A program made the translations under genes and the position numbers. Below are positions 1-8,532 of a DNA stretch of 30,317 nucleotides, piece by piece. The stretch's first letter is position 1. The number at the start of each line of letters is the position of its first letter. A model generated the notes under the pieces. The model was given only the letters and a program-made list of their open reading frames with translations, did not search any database and had not been told where the DNA came from. The stretch comes from Methylococcaceae bacterium UBA662 (lineage in GTDB: Bacteria > Pseudomonadota > Gammaproteobacteria > Methylococcales > Methylomonadaceae), in assembly GCA_002299425.1 (NCBI GenBank), contig DBNW01000043.1:1-30317 (forward strand), given 5' to 3'.

Positions 1-566
1 GGCGCGACGTCACCAACGGCATGAGCCAATACTCGCGCAACGAACGCAACGCCAACAGCGGCATCGTGGTGGGCATCACCCCTAACGATTACCCCGGCCA
101 CCCGTTGGCGGGCATCGGCTTGCAAGGCCGGCTGGAACGTCATGCCTTTGAATTGGGCGGCAGCAATTACTGGGCGCCTGGGCAATTGGTCGGCGATTTT
201 CTGGCCAAACGGCCCTCTCGCCAATGGGGTAGCGTCTCGCCTTCCTACTTGCCGGGCGTGCATTTGTGCGACCTTAGCAGTGCCTTGCCCGAGTATGCCA
301 TTGCCGCCATCCGCGAAGCCTTGCCCGCATTCGCCAAAAAAATCCCCGCTTTTGCCCTGCCCGATGCTGTGTTGACCGGGGTCGAAACCCGCACCTCATC
401 GCCCATCCGCATCGAGCGCGATAACCGCTATCAAAGCGTCAATACCCGGGGCCTGTACCCGGCCGGCGAAGGGGCGGGTTATGCCGGGGGGATTTTGTCG
501 GCGGCGGTGGACGGCATTAAAGTGGCCGAAGCCGTGGCATTGGCTATCCTGGCCAGTAAGGGCTAA
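1..566 (+). CDS. FAD-dependent dehydrogenase (COG2509-like), C-terminal part, 5' end outside the window
   Basis: Only the last ~188 codons are present; the frame is open from position 3, so the start lies upstream of the window. The visible part has RDVTNGMSQYSRNERNANSG near its beginning and GLYPAGEGAGYAGGI near its end. The first is typical of the substrate/cap region, and the second is the C-terminal FAD-contacting loop of the uncharacterised NAD(P)/FAD-dependent dehydrogenases (HI0933/COG2509 type). The terminal helix (AAVDGIKVAEAVA) also matches flavoprotein oxidoreductases, where it closes over the flavin. These are soluble cytoplasmic flavoproteins of unknown substrate. The next gene starts 32 bases downstream on the same strand, so the two may be co-transcribed. 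The family call is firm; the reaction is unknown. Confidence 0.8.
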   Translation, partial: RDVTNGMSQYSRNERNANSGIVVGITPNDYPGHPLAGIGLQGRLERHAFELGGSNYWAPGQLVGDFLAKRPSRQWGSVSPSYLPGVHLCDLSSALPEYAIAAIREALPAFAKKIPAFALPDAVLTGVETRTSSPIRIERDNRYQSVNTRGLYPAGEGAGYAGGILSAAVDGIKVAEAVALAILASKG

Positions 567-598
567 CATCTGCCATCCTGTTAAAACCCCTTGAAATC

Positions 599-1351
599 AT
601 GGCTGAAAACACACTAAAAATTTTGACGTACAACATCCACAAGGGGTTTAACACCGGCAACCGGCAGTTTGTTTTGCACCAAATTCGCACGGCGTTGCAG
701 ATGACCCGTGCCGATGTGCTGTTCCTGCAGGAAACCCAAGGCGAACATGTGCATAAAAGGAAAAAAATTAGCGACTGGCCAGAAAAAACCCAATTCGAAT
801 TCATTGCCGAGGAAGTCTGGCCGTTTTACGCCTACGGCAAAAATGCCATTTACGACGCGGGCCATCATGGCAATGCCATTCTCAGCAAATACGAATTCTT
901 AAGGTGGGAAAACATCAATGTTTCGCCGTTTCCCTGGGCCAGTCGCAGTCTGTTGCATGCCGTCATTAACATTCCGCCGGACAGGCGCGAAGTGCATGTT
1001 GTCTGCATCCATTTTGGCCTACTGGGCAGGGAGCGCCGTTTACAGGTCAACAAACTGTGCGAGCGCATCGACAGTCATGTCCCGCACGCTAGCCCTTTGA
1101 TTGTGGCCGGGGACTTTAACGACTGGCTGGGGCGAGCGGAGCATTTGTTCTACGAACACTTAGGGTTGCAGGAGGTTTTTTTACAGAGCCACGGCCGTTA
1201 TGCTAGGACTTTCCCTTCTTGGTTGCCGTTTTTGCAAATGGACCGGATTTATTACCGTGGCCTAAGACCCATCGCGTGTGAACGGCTGGCTCATGCGCCT
1301 TGGCACCGTCTGTCGGATCATGCGCCGTTAGTAACGGAGTTTGGCTTATGA
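599..1351 (+). CDS. Endonuclease/exonuclease/phosphatase (EEP) superfamily hydrolase, YbhP-like
   Basis: A 250-residue protein with the whole EEP signature set: LTYNIHKG near residue 9 (metal-binding Asn), LQETQGE (metal-binding Glu), VCIHFGL (catalytic His region), AGDFNDW (Asp/Asn pair) and LSDHAPL at the C-terminus (Asp-His). All catalytic residues are present, so it should be an active Mg-dependent phosphoesterase. I see no signal peptide or membrane segment, so it is probably cytoplasmic. It is closest in size and N-terminus to E. coli YbhP, whose gene neighbours a cardiolipin synthase (clsB). Here the stop overlaps the start of a CDP-alcohol phosphatidyltransferase (ATGA), which implies translational coupling and suggests a phospholipid-related substrate. 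A nuclease role cannot be excluded from sequence. Confidence 0.85.
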   Translation: MAENTLKILTYNIHKGFNTGNRQFVLHQIRTALQMTRADVLFLQETQGEHVHKRKKISDWPEKTQFEFIAEEVWPFYAYGKNAIYDAGHHGNAILSKYEFLRWENINVSPFPWASRSLLHAVINIPPDRREVHVVCIHFGLLGRERRLQVNKLCERIDSHVPHASPLIVAGDFNDWLGRAEHLFYEHLGLQEVFLQSHGRYARTFPSWLPFLQMDRIYYRGLRPIACERLAHAPWHRLSDHAPLVTEFGL

Positions 1352-1938
1352 AGCGAGAAAATCGTGCGCCGTTGCTGACCGTGCCTAACGTGTTGACGGG
1401 CTTTCGCCTAGTGGCCGCCCCGGTGTTGCTCTGGCAAGCCTTTCAGGGCTACCGAGCCGGGTTTTTGCTGTTGTTGGCGCTGTGTTTTTTGTCAGATTGG
1501 CTAGACGGCCTGGTCGCCCGTTTGACCGGGCAAGAATCAGAATTTGGTGCCACACTGGACAGTTGGGCGGACGTAACTTTGTACCTGACCGTCAGCCTGG
1601 CCTGTGGCTGGCTGTGGCCGGAAACGGTGGCCGCGCAATGGCCTTATGTGCTGATGGTGGTGGCCAGTTGCCTGGTGCCGGCCATCGTCGGATTGTGCAA
1701 ATTCGGCCGCTTTACCAGCTACCACACCTGGGCGGTGAAATTCGCCGTGGCGGCGACGGCGGTCAGTTTGTACATTTTGTTGCTGGGCGGGCCGGCCTGG
1801 CCGTTTCGGTTGGCGGCCGTGGCCTGCCTTGTGGCGGCGGTCGAGGAAGTTGCCTTGACCTGGCTATTGCCTGAACCGAAATCTAACCTGCGATCCATCG
1901 GCGAGATACTGAAAAACCGTCGTGGTGGCGTAAAGTAA
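1348..1938 (+). CDS. CDP-alcohol phosphatidyltransferase family membrane protein
   Basis: A 196-residue, very hydrophobic protein with several predicted transmembrane helices. Residues SDWLDGLVAR followed by GATLDSWAD give the complete family motif D-x2-DG-x2-AR-x8-G-x3-D-x3-D, including the metal-binding and catalytic aspartates. These enzymes move a phosphatidyl group from CDP-diacylglycerol to an alcohol (glycerol-3-phosphate, serine, inositol phosphate and others) in the inner membrane. The acceptor cannot be told from sequence; PgsA/ClsA-type activity is possible. I chose the ATG at 1348 because it overlaps the previous stop as ATGA and the protein then begins just before the first helix (TVPNVLTGFRLVAAPVLL). 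The in-frame start at 1300 lies inside the preceding gene. The coupled EEP hydrolase may act on the product. Confidence 0.85.
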   Translation: MKRENRAPLLTVPNVLTGFRLVAAPVLLWQAFQGYRAGFLLLLALCFLSDWLDGLVARLTGQESEFGATLDSWADVTLYLTVSLACGWLWPETVAAQWPYVLMVVASCLVPAIVGLCKFGRFTSYHTWAVKFAVAATAVSLYILLLGGPAWPFRLAAVACLVAAVEEVALTWLLPEPKSNLRSIGEILKNRRGGVK

Positions 1939-2008
1939 CGGTTTTTCTCTCAGCGAGCGTTCATGCGGCATGAGCCGTAAAAACGGCTGCCAACAGGGGG
2001 TGGTACCC

Positions 2009-2037
2009 TTGCTACATGACACGGTTGCCGGTATGCT
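2009..2037 (+). promoter_or_regulatory. Possible sigma70 promoter giving a leaderless rlmH transcript
   Basis: TTGCTA at 2009-2014 and TATGCT at 2032-2037 are separated by 17 bases, each matching 4 of 6 consensus positions. A start about seven bases after the -10 would fall on the A of the rlmH ATG at 2044. No Shine-Dalgarno sequence precedes that ATG. A small hairpin (AGCCGT/ACGGCT, loop AAAA) lies just upstream at about 1974-1989. The evidence is pattern only and the matches are weak. Confidence 0.25.
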
Positions 2038-2043
2038 CGCGCC

Positions 2044-2511
2044 ATGCAAATTCATTTGATCGCCGTGGGCGAGCGCATGCCCACTTGGGTTCAGCAAGGC
2101 TATGACGAGTACGCTAAACGCTTGCCCCGCGAATGCCGGCTGGTGCTTAAGGAAATCAGCCCGGGCAGGCGCGGTAAAAATGCTGATCTTGACAAGGCCG
2201 TCAAAGACGAAGGCGCGCGGATGCTGGCGGCGCTACCCGTCCCTGCCCGCGTGGTGGCCTTAGACATTCCAGGCCAAGCCTTAAGCACAGCGCAATTGGC
2301 CGCAGCCCTTAAGCACTGGTTGGCGGACGGGCAGCCGGTGGCTTTGCTGGTTGGCGGGCCGGAAGGCTTGGCCGAGGCAGTCAAGCGACGCAGCCAAGAT
2401 TCGTGGAGTCTGTCCCACCTGACCTTACCGCATCCGTTGGTGCGCATTGTCATTGCCGAACAAATTTACCGCGCTTGGAGCCTTATCAACCACCACCCCT
2501 ACCACCGCTAA
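2044..2511 (+). CDS. rlmH: 23S rRNA (pseudouridine(1915)-N3)-methyltransferase RlmH
   Basis: A 155-residue protein, the normal length for RlmH, a SPOUT-class knotted methyltransferase. It methylates pseudouridine 1915 of helix 69 in 23S rRNA on assembled 70S ribosomes, using S-adenosylmethionine. The sequence starts MQIHLIAVGERMPTWV and ends RAWSLINHHPYHR, both hallmark ends of the family. LLVGGPEGL is the SAM-binding knot segment. The start is set by the family N-terminus; no ribosome binding site is visible. Its stop overlaps the next start (TAATG at 2509-2513), so maf is probably translationally coupled to it. Confidence 0.97.
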   Translation: MQIHLIAVGERMPTWVQQGYDEYAKRLPRECRLVLKEISPGRRGKNADLDKAVKDEGARMLAALPVPARVVALDIPGQALSTAQLAAALKHWLADGQPVALLVGGPEGLAEAVKRRSQDSWSLSHLTLPHPLVRIVIAEQIYRAWSLINHHPYHR

Positions 2512-3086
2512 TGCCGGCAAACATTATTCTGGCCTCGGCTTCGCCGCGCCGCCTCGCCTTATTGCAACAACTTGGCATCGACTGCCTCGTACATCCTGTT
2601 AACTTGGACGAAACCCCCCGTGCGCATGAGCCGCCGTTGGCGTATGCACAACGCTTGGCAGCGGAAAAATCGGCGGCGGGTGCCGGTTGCGTCAACAGCC
2701 CGTTGCCGGTATTGGCGGCGGACACCGTTGTCGTGGTGGACGGTGTGGTGTTTGGCAAGCCGGCCGACGCTGAAGTGGCCGCGTTCATGTTGCGGCGACT
2801 TTCTGGTCGCAGCCATCAGGTCATTACCGCTGTTTCGCTGCGCGGCCAGCACCACGGGCAGGCGTTCAGCCGCACTAAGGTACGCTTTCGGGCTTTGTCG
2901 GCAGGTGAAATCCGCGCCTATTGCCAAACCGAAGAGCCGCTGGATAAAGCCGGTGCTTACGCACTGCAAGGCAAGGCCAGCATTTTTATCGCAGGCATAA
3001 GCGGCAGTTATTCGGGCGTAGTCGGTCTGCCGTTGTTTGAAACCGCGCACTTGTTGTCCGCAGAAGGGATTGTCGTTTTGCCATGA
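2511..3086 (+). CDS. maf: Maf family nucleoside triphosphate pyrophosphatase (YhdE-type dTTP/UTP pyrophosphatase)
   Basis: A 191-residue Maf protein, which hydrolyses non-canonical or excess nucleoside triphosphates to monophosphates and pyrophosphate. Visible motifs are SASPRR at the N-terminus (phosphate binding), DETPR, AADTVVVVDGVVFGKP (catalytic Asp), the SGRSHQVITAV segment, and DKAGAYALQGKASIFI followed by GSYSGVVGLPLFET. It resembles YhdE more than YceF, and in E. coli yhdE also lies directly before rng. The ATG at 2511 overlaps the rlmH stop; an in-frame start at 2403 would lie inside rlmH and add residues absent from the family. The end overlaps rng by four bases (ATGA). Confidence 0.95.
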   Translation: MPANIILASASPRRLALLQQLGIDCLVHPVNLDETPRAHEPPLAYAQRLAAEKSAAGAGCVNSPLPVLAADTVVVVDGVVFGKPADAEVAAFMLRRLSGRSHQVITAVSLRGQHHGQAFSRTKVRFRALSAGEIRAYCQTEEPLDKAGAYALQGKASIFIAGISGSYSGVVGLPLFETAHLLSAEGIVVLP

Positions 3087-4537
3087 GTGAGGAAATTTTA
3101 ATCAATGTTACCCCGCCTGAAACCCGCGTTGCCGTCATTGAAAACGGCATTTTGCAAGAGGTGGTCATTGAACGCAGCCGCGAACGCGGCCTGGTAGGAA
3201 ACATTTACCAAGGCGAGGTATGCCGGGTTTTGCCGGGTATGCAGGCGGCTTTTGTCGACATAGGCCTGCCTAAAGCGGCGTTTTTGCACTTGTCGGACTT
3301 GTGTGCCCGCGATTTGGAGAAAAAAGGCTCGGAAAACATCGAACACTACCTGCATGAGGGTCAGTACATTGTGGTGCAGGTGGTCAAAGACCCGTTAGGC
3401 AGCAAGGGTGCCCGGTTGACCATGGAAATTTCCATCCCGTCCCGGTTTCAGGTGTACATGCCTTATGGTAACAATATCGGCATTTCTCAGCGCATTGAAT
3501 GCGAGGCGGAACGGGCCAGGCTTAAGGCCTGCCTAGGTCGGTTCCGGCAAGAACAGCAATGCGGCGGTTTTATCGCCCGCACCGCAGCCGAATGCGTGGA
3601 GGAGTCGATTTTGGTGGCCGACATGCAGTTCTTGCTAAAGCTGTGGGAGTCCATTTTTGAAAAAATCAGCTCCGCTAAAGCCAAGCAATTTATCCACAAA
3701 GACTTGCCGCTGAGCGTCCGCACCTTACGCGATTTGTACAAGGAGAGTATTGAGCGCATTCGGGTCGACTCGCACGAAACCCATCAGCACCTGATCGAAT
3801 TCGCCAGCGTTTTTGTCCCTGAAATTTTGCCCATCATCGAGCATTACACGGGCGAATGCCCTATCTTCGATATTTACAACGTCGAGGACGAAATCAAAAA
3901 AGCCCTAGAGCGCAAGGTAAAACTTAAATCCGGCGGCCATCTGGTATTCGACCAAACTGAGGCCATGACCACGGTTGATGTCAATACCGGCGGCTATGTG
4001 GGGGGGCGCAACCTGGAAGAAACTGTGTTCAAAACCAATCTGGAGGCGGCACATGCCATAGCCCGGCAGCTGCGCCTGCGTAACTTAGGCGGCATCATCA
4101 TCATTGATTTTATCGACATGAAGGGCGACGAGCACAAAAAACAGGTGTTGTCCGCCCTAGAGCGCAACTTGGAGCGGGACCGTGCTAAAACTAAAATTAC
4201 CGAAGTATCTTCCCTAGGCTTGGTGGAAATGACCCGCAAACGCACCCGCGAAAGCCTAGAACATGTGCTGTGCGAGCCGTGCTGTGCCTGCGACGGACGC
4301 GGTGTGTTAAAAACGCCGGAAACCATGTGTCTGGAAATTTTCCGAGAAATCATCCGCGAAGTACGCCAACACAAAGTGCAAACTCTGCTGGTGTTAGCCT
4401 CTAACAACGTAGTCGAAATGCTGTTGGATGAAGAGGCCGACATGCTGGCCGAATTGGAAACATTCCTGGGCATACAGATCAAGTTCCGTGCCGAAGCGCA
4501 ATACAATCAAGAGCAGTACGACGTCGTCTTGTTGTAA
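3083..4537 (+). CDS. rng: Ribonuclease G
   Basis: A 484-residue protein matching RNase G (about 489 residues in E. coli). It is an endoribonuclease that matures the 5' end of 16S rRNA and takes part in mRNA decay. An S1 RNA-binding domain occupies roughly residues 37-120. Metal-binding aspartates are seen in TTVDVNTGGYVGG (D299) and IIIIDFIDMKG (D342). The dimer zinc-link region has cysteines at about 396, 399, 400 and 402 (LCEPCCACDGRG). The long C-terminal scaffold of RNase E is absent, which separates the two paralogues. Translation is coupled to maf by the ATGA overlap. A G7 run at about 4000-4006 does not disturb the frame. Confidence 0.97.
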   Translation: MSEEILINVTPPETRVAVIENGILQEVVIERSRERGLVGNIYQGEVCRVLPGMQAAFVDIGLPKAAFLHLSDLCARDLEKKGSENIEHYLHEGQYIVVQVVKDPLGSKGARLTMEISIPSRFQVYMPYGNNIGISQRIECEAERARLKACLGRFRQEQQCGGFIARTAAECVEESILVADMQFLLKLWESIFEKISSAKAKQFIHKDLPLSVRTLRDLYKESIERIRVDSHETHQHLIEFASVFVPEILPIIEHYTGECPIFDIYNVEDEIKKALERKVKLKSGGHLVFDQTEAMTTVDVNTGGYVGGRNLEETVFKTNLEAAHAIARQLRLRNLGGIIIIDFIDMKGDEHKKQVLSALERNLERDRAKTKITEVSSLGLVEMTRKRTRESLEHVLCEPCCACDGRGVLKTPETMCLEIFREIIREVRQHKVQTLLVLASNNVVEMLLDEEADMLAELETFLGIQIKFRAEAQYNQEQYDVVLL

Positions 4538-4631
4538 GCCAGCCGATCACAAGACCAAGGCGGGATGTGGATTTTTTAAACTTAAGCATTGCCTTAGCGT
4601 TTCTACCGTGTTCCCGGCCGCAAGCCCCCCC

Positions 4632-4647
4632 GGTGACTGCCGTCACC
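4632..4647 (+). terminator. Perfect 6-bp hairpin between rng and yhdP, weak terminator candidate
   Basis: GGTGAC at 4632-4637 pairs with GTCACC at 4642-4647 around a four-base loop. The sequence after it (CTTCTTG) is only mildly T-rich, so this is a weak or partial terminator at best. The 138-base gap in which it sits holds no other recognisable element; an AT-rich stretch (ATTTTTTAAACTTAAG) lies at about 4570-4586. Confidence 0.25.
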
Positions 4648-4675
4648 CTTCTTGAGCGTCGTCCTCTATTCGTGC

Positions 4676-7600
4676 ATGAGCCATTATTTTAAACGTGCTA
4701 CCCGGCACTTGTTGTTTTGCACTTTGCTGGCCGTCGCCTTAAGTCTGACCGCAGTGCGCCTAGCGGCATACGGTGCTGGCCATTTTCAGCAACCCATTGC
4801 CGATGCTGTTTCCCAAGCCTTAGGGGTGCAGGTAACGATTGGCCAGTTGTCCGGCACAATGCACGGGGTTCGGCCAGAATGGCTGTTCAAAGACATTGCG
4901 CTGGCAGGGGGGGGGTCGCCCGTGTGCGGGAGCTGCGTATTCGCCTGGATTTGCTTGCGGTATTGACCGAGCGCGCCCTGTTACCCGCCACCTGCGTAAC
5001 CCTGGTGGGCGCGCGGCTGACCGTCCAGCGTAACCTGGACGGCAGTTTGGGCGTATTCGGGCTAACGGCGGGTGACGGCTTACCTGCGTGGCTGTCGCGG
5101 GTGGGGCATTACCGCATAGTGGACGCTGCCTTGCGGTTCAAGGACATGGCGCACCCTGATAGGATACCCGAGGCGATGGCCGTCGGTCTGGTCTTCAGTC
5201 AAAGTGCGGGGCAGCCCCGCATGAAAGCTACGGTTAAACTGCCACCCCGTTACGGCGGCAGCTTGGATGTGGTGATGGCGTTGACCGGCAGCCTCCCTCC
5301 TCAGGGGCCGTTCAACGGCCAAATTTACGCCGAAACCCGCAGCATCAAATCGGCGCAAATTTTAGCGGATTATTTACCGTTTCTGGGCAATCCAGACACC
5401 GGTCTACTGGACAGTAAGCTGTGGATACAGATAAAAAACGCAGAACCGGTTAGCGTACAGGGCGAGATCGCTTTAACCCATAAAGCCGACCGCCCGCAAC
5501 AAAAACTGACCGCCCGCATCCACTGGCACCGTACCGGCCAAGTGGGCGAGCGTTGGCGGCTTGATGTCCCGGAACTGGTGCTGCTGCCTGCGGCAAAAAC
5601 AGCACCTAGGCCTAACCGTTTTAGCATCGCCAGCGATTTTTTTCTGCGCGATTGGGCTTGGTCGGTCGCGCATTTAAATCTACAGGATGCCGCTTACATC
5701 GGCCAATGGCTGGCACCCGGGCATGAATCGGTTTTCCAGCGCATGGGGTCTCGGCAGCCGACCGGAAGCCTGGTCGATTTCATTGGCTTGGTCCAGCCTA
5801 AGCAGGGGCTTTATGCGCTCCGGGGCAAATTTAATCGCATCGGCTTTGCCCCGCTTGCCGGCCAGCCGGGGGTCGCCGGTGTAAGCGGCACGCTCGTTGG
5901 CAACCAAGAGTTAGGCTCCATCACGTTTGCCACCGCACACGCTCAGTTTAGCTACCCCGGTTTGTTCCGTCAGGAATTGGCCGTCGACCGGCTGTCAGGA
6001 AACCTGACGTGGCGACAAACCGAACACGAGTGGCATCTGTCCAGCCCTTTTTTAAGCCTAGAGCTTCCCGGCATTCGCAGCACAGGCAAACTGCACTGGG
6101 TGTTGCCTAAGCAGCCAGGTCGGCCTTTCCTAGACTGGCAAATGACCCTGAGCAGCCCGGATGTCAGCCAATTAAAACGTTACCTGCCGGCAGGCATCAT
6201 GAAACCGGTGGATGTTAAATGGTTTGATACGGCCTTGGTGAAAGGCCGCATTGAGCGAGGGCGGGTGCTGTACTACGGGCCACTAGGGCCGCTTGAGGGG
6301 GCGGTGCTTCGGGCTGTATTGGACATCGACGGCGTGGCACTAGACTACGACCCGGCGTGGCCATCTTTGACCGGAGTCAAAGGCCGGGTGTCGTTGTGGC
6401 AGGACAAACTGGTTTGCGAAATCAGCCAAGGTCATAGTCGCGGCCTGAACATCGCCACAGCAACGATCACCCACCCAGCCATCGGTGCCAGTAACCAGTT
6501 GCTTGTTCAGGGCGAAGTGGAAGGTGCTTTGCCGGATGCCTTAGCGTTTCTTGGCCAGAGTGAACTGAACGAAGACGTAGGCGGACTGATTGCAGCCATC
6601 GAAACCCAAGGCCAAACACGGGTGTTTCTGGATTTGGCTTTGGCCTTAACCGAACAGGGCCGCACCCGCGTCAATGGCCGAGCGCAACTGCGCTCGGCGC
6701 GGGTGAAAGTAAACGCCATTGACTTGTGGCTGGAGCGCATCAACGGCGATTTAAAATTTAACCAAACGGGGGTTTACAGCGATCCCATCAGGGCTACCGT
6801 ACTCAACCAGCCAGTGGCCCTAAGCTTTGGCCATGACAGCCAGAAAACCCGTCTCAGTGCTCGGGGTAAAGTGGGGGTTGCGGCACTAAAAAACCGCTTT
6901 GAGTTACCTTTTTTGGCGCTTGCCCAAGGCACGCTGGCCTACCGGTTGTCCCTAGATTTGCCCCGTGACGACCGAGCACCGGCACTGACGTTGTTTTCTG
7001 ATTTGGCAGGCGTAGCCTTGGCTTTGCCCGGGCCCCTAGCCAAGTCGGCAGGGCAACGTAGGTCCTTAATGCTGCGCTTTGATTTGGTGGATGCCCCAAG
7101 ACTCCCTCTCGTGCTGAATTACGGCAACCTGCTTAAGGCCAACTTGATGCTGGACACCGACAGCAAAACGGTCTATTCCGGCAACGTTCTTTTCGGTCCC
7201 GGGACGGTTAAGCCCATTACCACGCCCGGCTTGAATGTGGAAATTAATCAGCCAAACCTGGATTTGTCTTTACTGGCGGGCCTGTCGTTGGGCACTCAAA
7301 CCGACAACGCCCGGCCGCTCTTCGCCCACTTGGCCATCAACAGCGGCAATGCCCGCTGGCACAGGCGTGCGTTAGGCGACGTCAATCTCGCCCTAGCCCA
7401 CAAAGGCGCTGATTGGGTGGGCCGCATTGCCAGTGGTATAGCCACAGGCAACCTCCAAATTCCGGTCAATTTAAACCCTAAGGGCACCGTTGCCCTGAAT
7501 CTGCAACGGCTGGACCTAGCGCCCTTGCACACAACGGACGAAAACCACGAAAATCAGGCAGAAACGGCATCGCTTCAAGTCAGCCCGGCACTAAACCCCC

Positions 7601-8532
7601 GTGATCTGCCTTTGTTAGCCGTCACCAGCCAGCAATTTCTGTGGCGAGGTGTCAATCTGGGGCAGTTTAGGTTGCAAACCGAGCGGATACAAAACGGGGT
7701 CTCGACTGCCACCAGTCTCATCGGCTCCGGGAAAAAATTGACCGCCAACGGCCGTTGGGAGTACCTCAACGGCCAGGCGACTACGGCACTTAAAGGGGCG
7801 TTTTCGGTGGCCGATACAGGGCGATTGCTAAACCAGATGGACATCACCACAGAGCTTAAAGAGGCCGCTGGCACGGTCGACTTTGCCGTAGCATGGGACG
7901 GGGGCGTTTACGATTTCTGGCCGGCCAGCGGGCACGGGACGGTCGATGTCGCATTCAAAAATGGCCGCATTTTGAGTATTGAACCGGGATTTGGTCGGTT
8001 ATTGGGGTTGCTTGCAATGGCTCAATGGCCGAAAAGGCTGCAATTAGATTTTCGGGACGTTTTCGAGGACGGTTTAAGTTTTAACAGCATAGAGGGCCAT
8101 TTTAGCCTTGAACGGGGGATGGCGCGCACCGCCAATTTAGCCATCGATGCTATACCCGCAAAAATCCGCATTGCCGGCAATGTAAATTTGTCGGACAAAA
8201 CCTTAGACCACACGGTAAGGGTTATTCCCAAAAGTGCTGACGCCGTACCCATAGCTGGTACAATCATCGCCAGTCTGCTAGACATTGCCAGCCACACCCT
8301 GTCAGGTAAGGGCGCGGAGGGGCTGTTTTTGGGTTCGGAATACCGTGTTCTTGGTTATTGGCGCAACCCTAAAGTCACGCCGACCCGTGAAAACGACGGC
8401 CTAGCCCGTAAAACCTGGAACACGCTCAGGGCGATTCCCTGGTGGCCTGCAAACAAAAGCGATACCCAAAAACCACACTCAACGCCTTATGACAACTCAA
8501 TGCGCCGCCATCCAAATGGCTTCAAGCCCTAA
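4676..8532 (+). CDS. yhdP: YhdP-like AsmA-family envelope protein, interrupted by a frameshift at a G9 tract
   Basis: The gene encodes a giant inner-membrane-anchored, periplasm-spanning protein of the AsmA/YhdP family, which in E. coli helps move phospholipids to the outer membrane. The N-terminus (from ATG 4676: MSHYFKRATRHLLF, then a hydrophobic helix) is read in one frame up to ALAGGG. All later sequence (VARVRELRIRLDLLAVL and on) is in another frame. The switch falls on nine consecutive G at 4907-4915; ten or seven G would join the frames into about 1285 residues, very close to E. coli YhdP (1266). The C-terminal AsmA-like region is well preserved. With G9 translation stops at about codon 97. 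The gene may be phase variable, slip-read, a recent pseudogene or a sequencing error; the intact remaining frame argues against old decay. Its 3' end overlaps the nitrilase gene by 44 bases. Confidence 0.85.
4907..4915 (+). repeat. Homopolymeric G9 tract inside yhdP (possible contingency tract)
   Basis: Nine consecutive G bases sit exactly where the two yhdP reading frames must be joined. Other G/C runs I noticed in the window reach seven (in rng, the second EEP gene, pirin and pabB) and none of those breaks a frame. G tracts of eight or more are classic slipped-strand mispairing sites, so length change could switch the gene on and off. It is also a common sequencing error site. Confidence 0.7.

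Noticed and set aside
1482..1874. 130-codon + strand frame inside the phosphatidyltransferase gene
   Set aside because: Arg/Gly-rich out-of-frame reading of a gene with a perfect family motif.
2559..3050. 163-codon minus-strand open frame opposite maf
   Set aside because: It lies entirely opposite a gene with unmistakable Maf motifs; the translation has no recognisable domain, so it is a shadow frame.
3994..4506. 170-codon minus-strand open frame opposite rng
   Set aside because: Ser/Arg-rich composition typical of antisense to a coding strand, no motif; rng is certain.
4907..4915. Programmed -1 ribosomal frameshift in yhdP
   Set aside because: No clear downstream stem-loop or internal Shine-Dalgarno at a proper distance, and YhdP homologues are single-frame; tract-length change or error explains it more simply.
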